Positions 63,279 to 64,000 of a stretch of 64,000 bases of DNA are shown here, one piece after another. The position numbers and the translations under genes were made by a program. The DNA lies in assembly GCF_900102905.1 (NCBI RefSeq), contig NZ_FNFV01000002.1:1-64000 (forward strand), given 5' to 3'. The stretch is from Meinhardsimonia xiamenensis (GTDB lineage: Bacteria; Pseudomonadota; Alphaproteobacteria; Rhodobacterales; Rhodobacteraceae). The stretch's first letter is position 1; each line of letters begins with the position of its first letter. The notes below the pieces were generated by a model, which saw only the letters and a list, made by a program, of their open reading frames with translations, was not told the origin of the DNA and ran no database searches.

Positions 63279-64000
63279 TCATCCGGTGCAGCCGCGGATG
63301 TCCACCGCCGCGCCGCTCCCATCCAGAACCGTGATGCGCAGCGCGTCCGGCGAGAAGGGGAAGGGGCGGGCGAAGGGAGGCACCATCTCCGCCATCGCGA
63401 CCAGCTCGCCGCCTTCGCGTCGGGTTCTGGCCTCGGAGATCCAGACGCTGCGGTCGGGCAGCTCGAACACGGCGATCTCCTCTCCGCTGCCGAGCGCGGG
63501 CATCGCGATGCGGGCGGTCACGCGCAGCCCGTCGGCGATGTCCTCGGCCGTGCAGCGGACTTGCGCCACGCCCGCCGCCTGTGCCGCCAGCGGCCTGCGG
63601 GCGAGCGCGGCATCGATGCGCGGATCGGGTGCGCCCGGCCCGGCGAGCTCGGCCGAGAGGGTGAGCGCCACCGGCAGGCACACGGTCTCGCACACCCCGA
63701 GCTCGAGACTGGCGTGAAGGCGCACCGGGCCGGGACGCTCGGGCGTGATTTCGACCGGAAGGATGACCTCGGTCCGGTAGCCCAGGATCGTCAGGCCGTT
63801 CTGGCGGATCACCTCGGGGGCCGGCCAATGCAGCGCCGCCGCCGCGAGGTTGGACGAGCCGCTCCAGTCGAAACGGGGCGGTATGCCCGCATCGCCCGGT
63901 GCGCGCCAGTAGGTCTTCCAGCCCGGCGCCAGCCGTATCCTGACCGCCGACATCCGGGTGCCCGCCTCGGTGAGCCAGCCGGGCAGGATGTCAACCGAAG
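63279..64000 (-). CDS. DsbD N-terminal-type domain protein (5' end outside window)
   Basis: Read from the window edge, the product shows SVDILPGWLTEAGTRMSAVR, LAPGWKTYWRAPGDAGIPPR, the ELGVCETVCLPVALTLSAEL segment with a CxxxC pair, and the ending DALRITVLDGSGAAVDIRGC. It matches the periplasmic N-terminal domain seen in DsbD-type proteins and related stand-alone proteins, which pass electrons to periplasmic partners. The signal peptide lies beyond base 64000. An internal ATG at 63953 is not the real start. It converges on the RND permease with a 14-bp gap. Confidence 0.85.
   Translation of the reverse strand, partial: SVDILPGWLTEAGTRMSAVRIRLAPGWKTYWRAPGDAGIPPRFDWSGSSNLAAAALHWPAPEVIRQNGLTILGYRTEVILPVEITPERPGPVRLHASLELGVCETVCLPVALTLSAELAGPGAPDPRIDAALARRPLAAQAAGVAQVRCTAEDIADGLRVTARIAMPALGSGEEIAVFELPDRSVWISEARTRREGGELVAMAEMVPPFARPFPFSPDALRITVLDGSGAAVDIRGCTG

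Overview
The window is GC-rich chromosomal DNA from an alphaproteobacterium, most likely of the order Rhodobacterales. The evidence is the protein sequences themselves, the block rplQ - luxR-type regulator - rarA - crcB - rluC-type - HAD - ATP12 - ettA, the trio ubiA / rsmE / gshA with the plant/alphaproteobacterial type of glutamate-cysteine ligase, and the homogentisate operon with its FAD hydroxylase and DUF2783 companion. I cannot name the genus.

Bases 1-21,260 carry the main ribosomal protein region: the end of tuf, then S10, L3, L4, L23, L2, S19, L22, S3, L16; after an interruption, L29, S17, L14, L24, L5, S14, S8, L6, L18, S5, L30; then L15, secY, adk, S13, S11, rpoA, L17. The interruption (about 5.9 kb between rplP and rpmC) is the most unusual feature of the layout. 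A strong terminator follows L16. Next comes a tripartite tricarboxylate transporter (tctC-tctB-tctA) co-oriented with an AtuA/DUF1446-family gene and a DUF4387 gene, then an opposite-strand 2-oxoglutarate/iron oxygenase-like gene. L29 restarts behind its own candidate promoter. A further terminator plus promoter pair separates L30 from L15.

Bases 21,400-28,000 hold an orphan LuxR-type regulator and the housekeeping row rarA, crcB, rluC-type, HAD phosphatase, ATP12 chaperone and ettA. Bases 28,039-32,646 (minus strand) are a complete branched-chain-amino-acid-type ABC importer (livKHMGF order of transcription). An MFS transporter, a GT8-like glycosyltransferase divergent from an ABC exporter, and dtd follow.

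Bases 37,400-43,667 (minus strand) form an aromatic catabolic operon: hmgA, maiA, fahA, an atypical metallo-beta-lactamase-fold protein, a class A FAD hydroxylase and DUF2783. A MarR regulator (44,298) has a perfect 9+9 bp palindrome at its start region, and a near match overlaps the predicted -35 of hmgA, so a local regulatory circuit can be proposed. A thiolase lies just downstream of marR and could take acetoacetate-derived products onward.

Bases 46,000-64,000 contain an OmpA/BON envelope protein with a coiled-coil partner, ubiA, rsmE, a membrane protein, gshA, an unidentified secreted protein, pyrB-pyrC-plsY (the PyrC lacks its metal ligands), a uracil-DNA glycosylase-like gene with a metallophosphoesterase and moaB, a two-gene RND efflux system, and the 5'-truncated end of a DsbD-type N-terminal domain protein.

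A structured ~82 bp repeat occurs three times (10,530; 42,174; 52,176). Its long stem shows compensatory change between copies. I found no tRNA, rRNA, CRISPR array, transposase, integrase or phage gene. All promoter, operator and terminator calls come from reading motifs by eye and are predictions.
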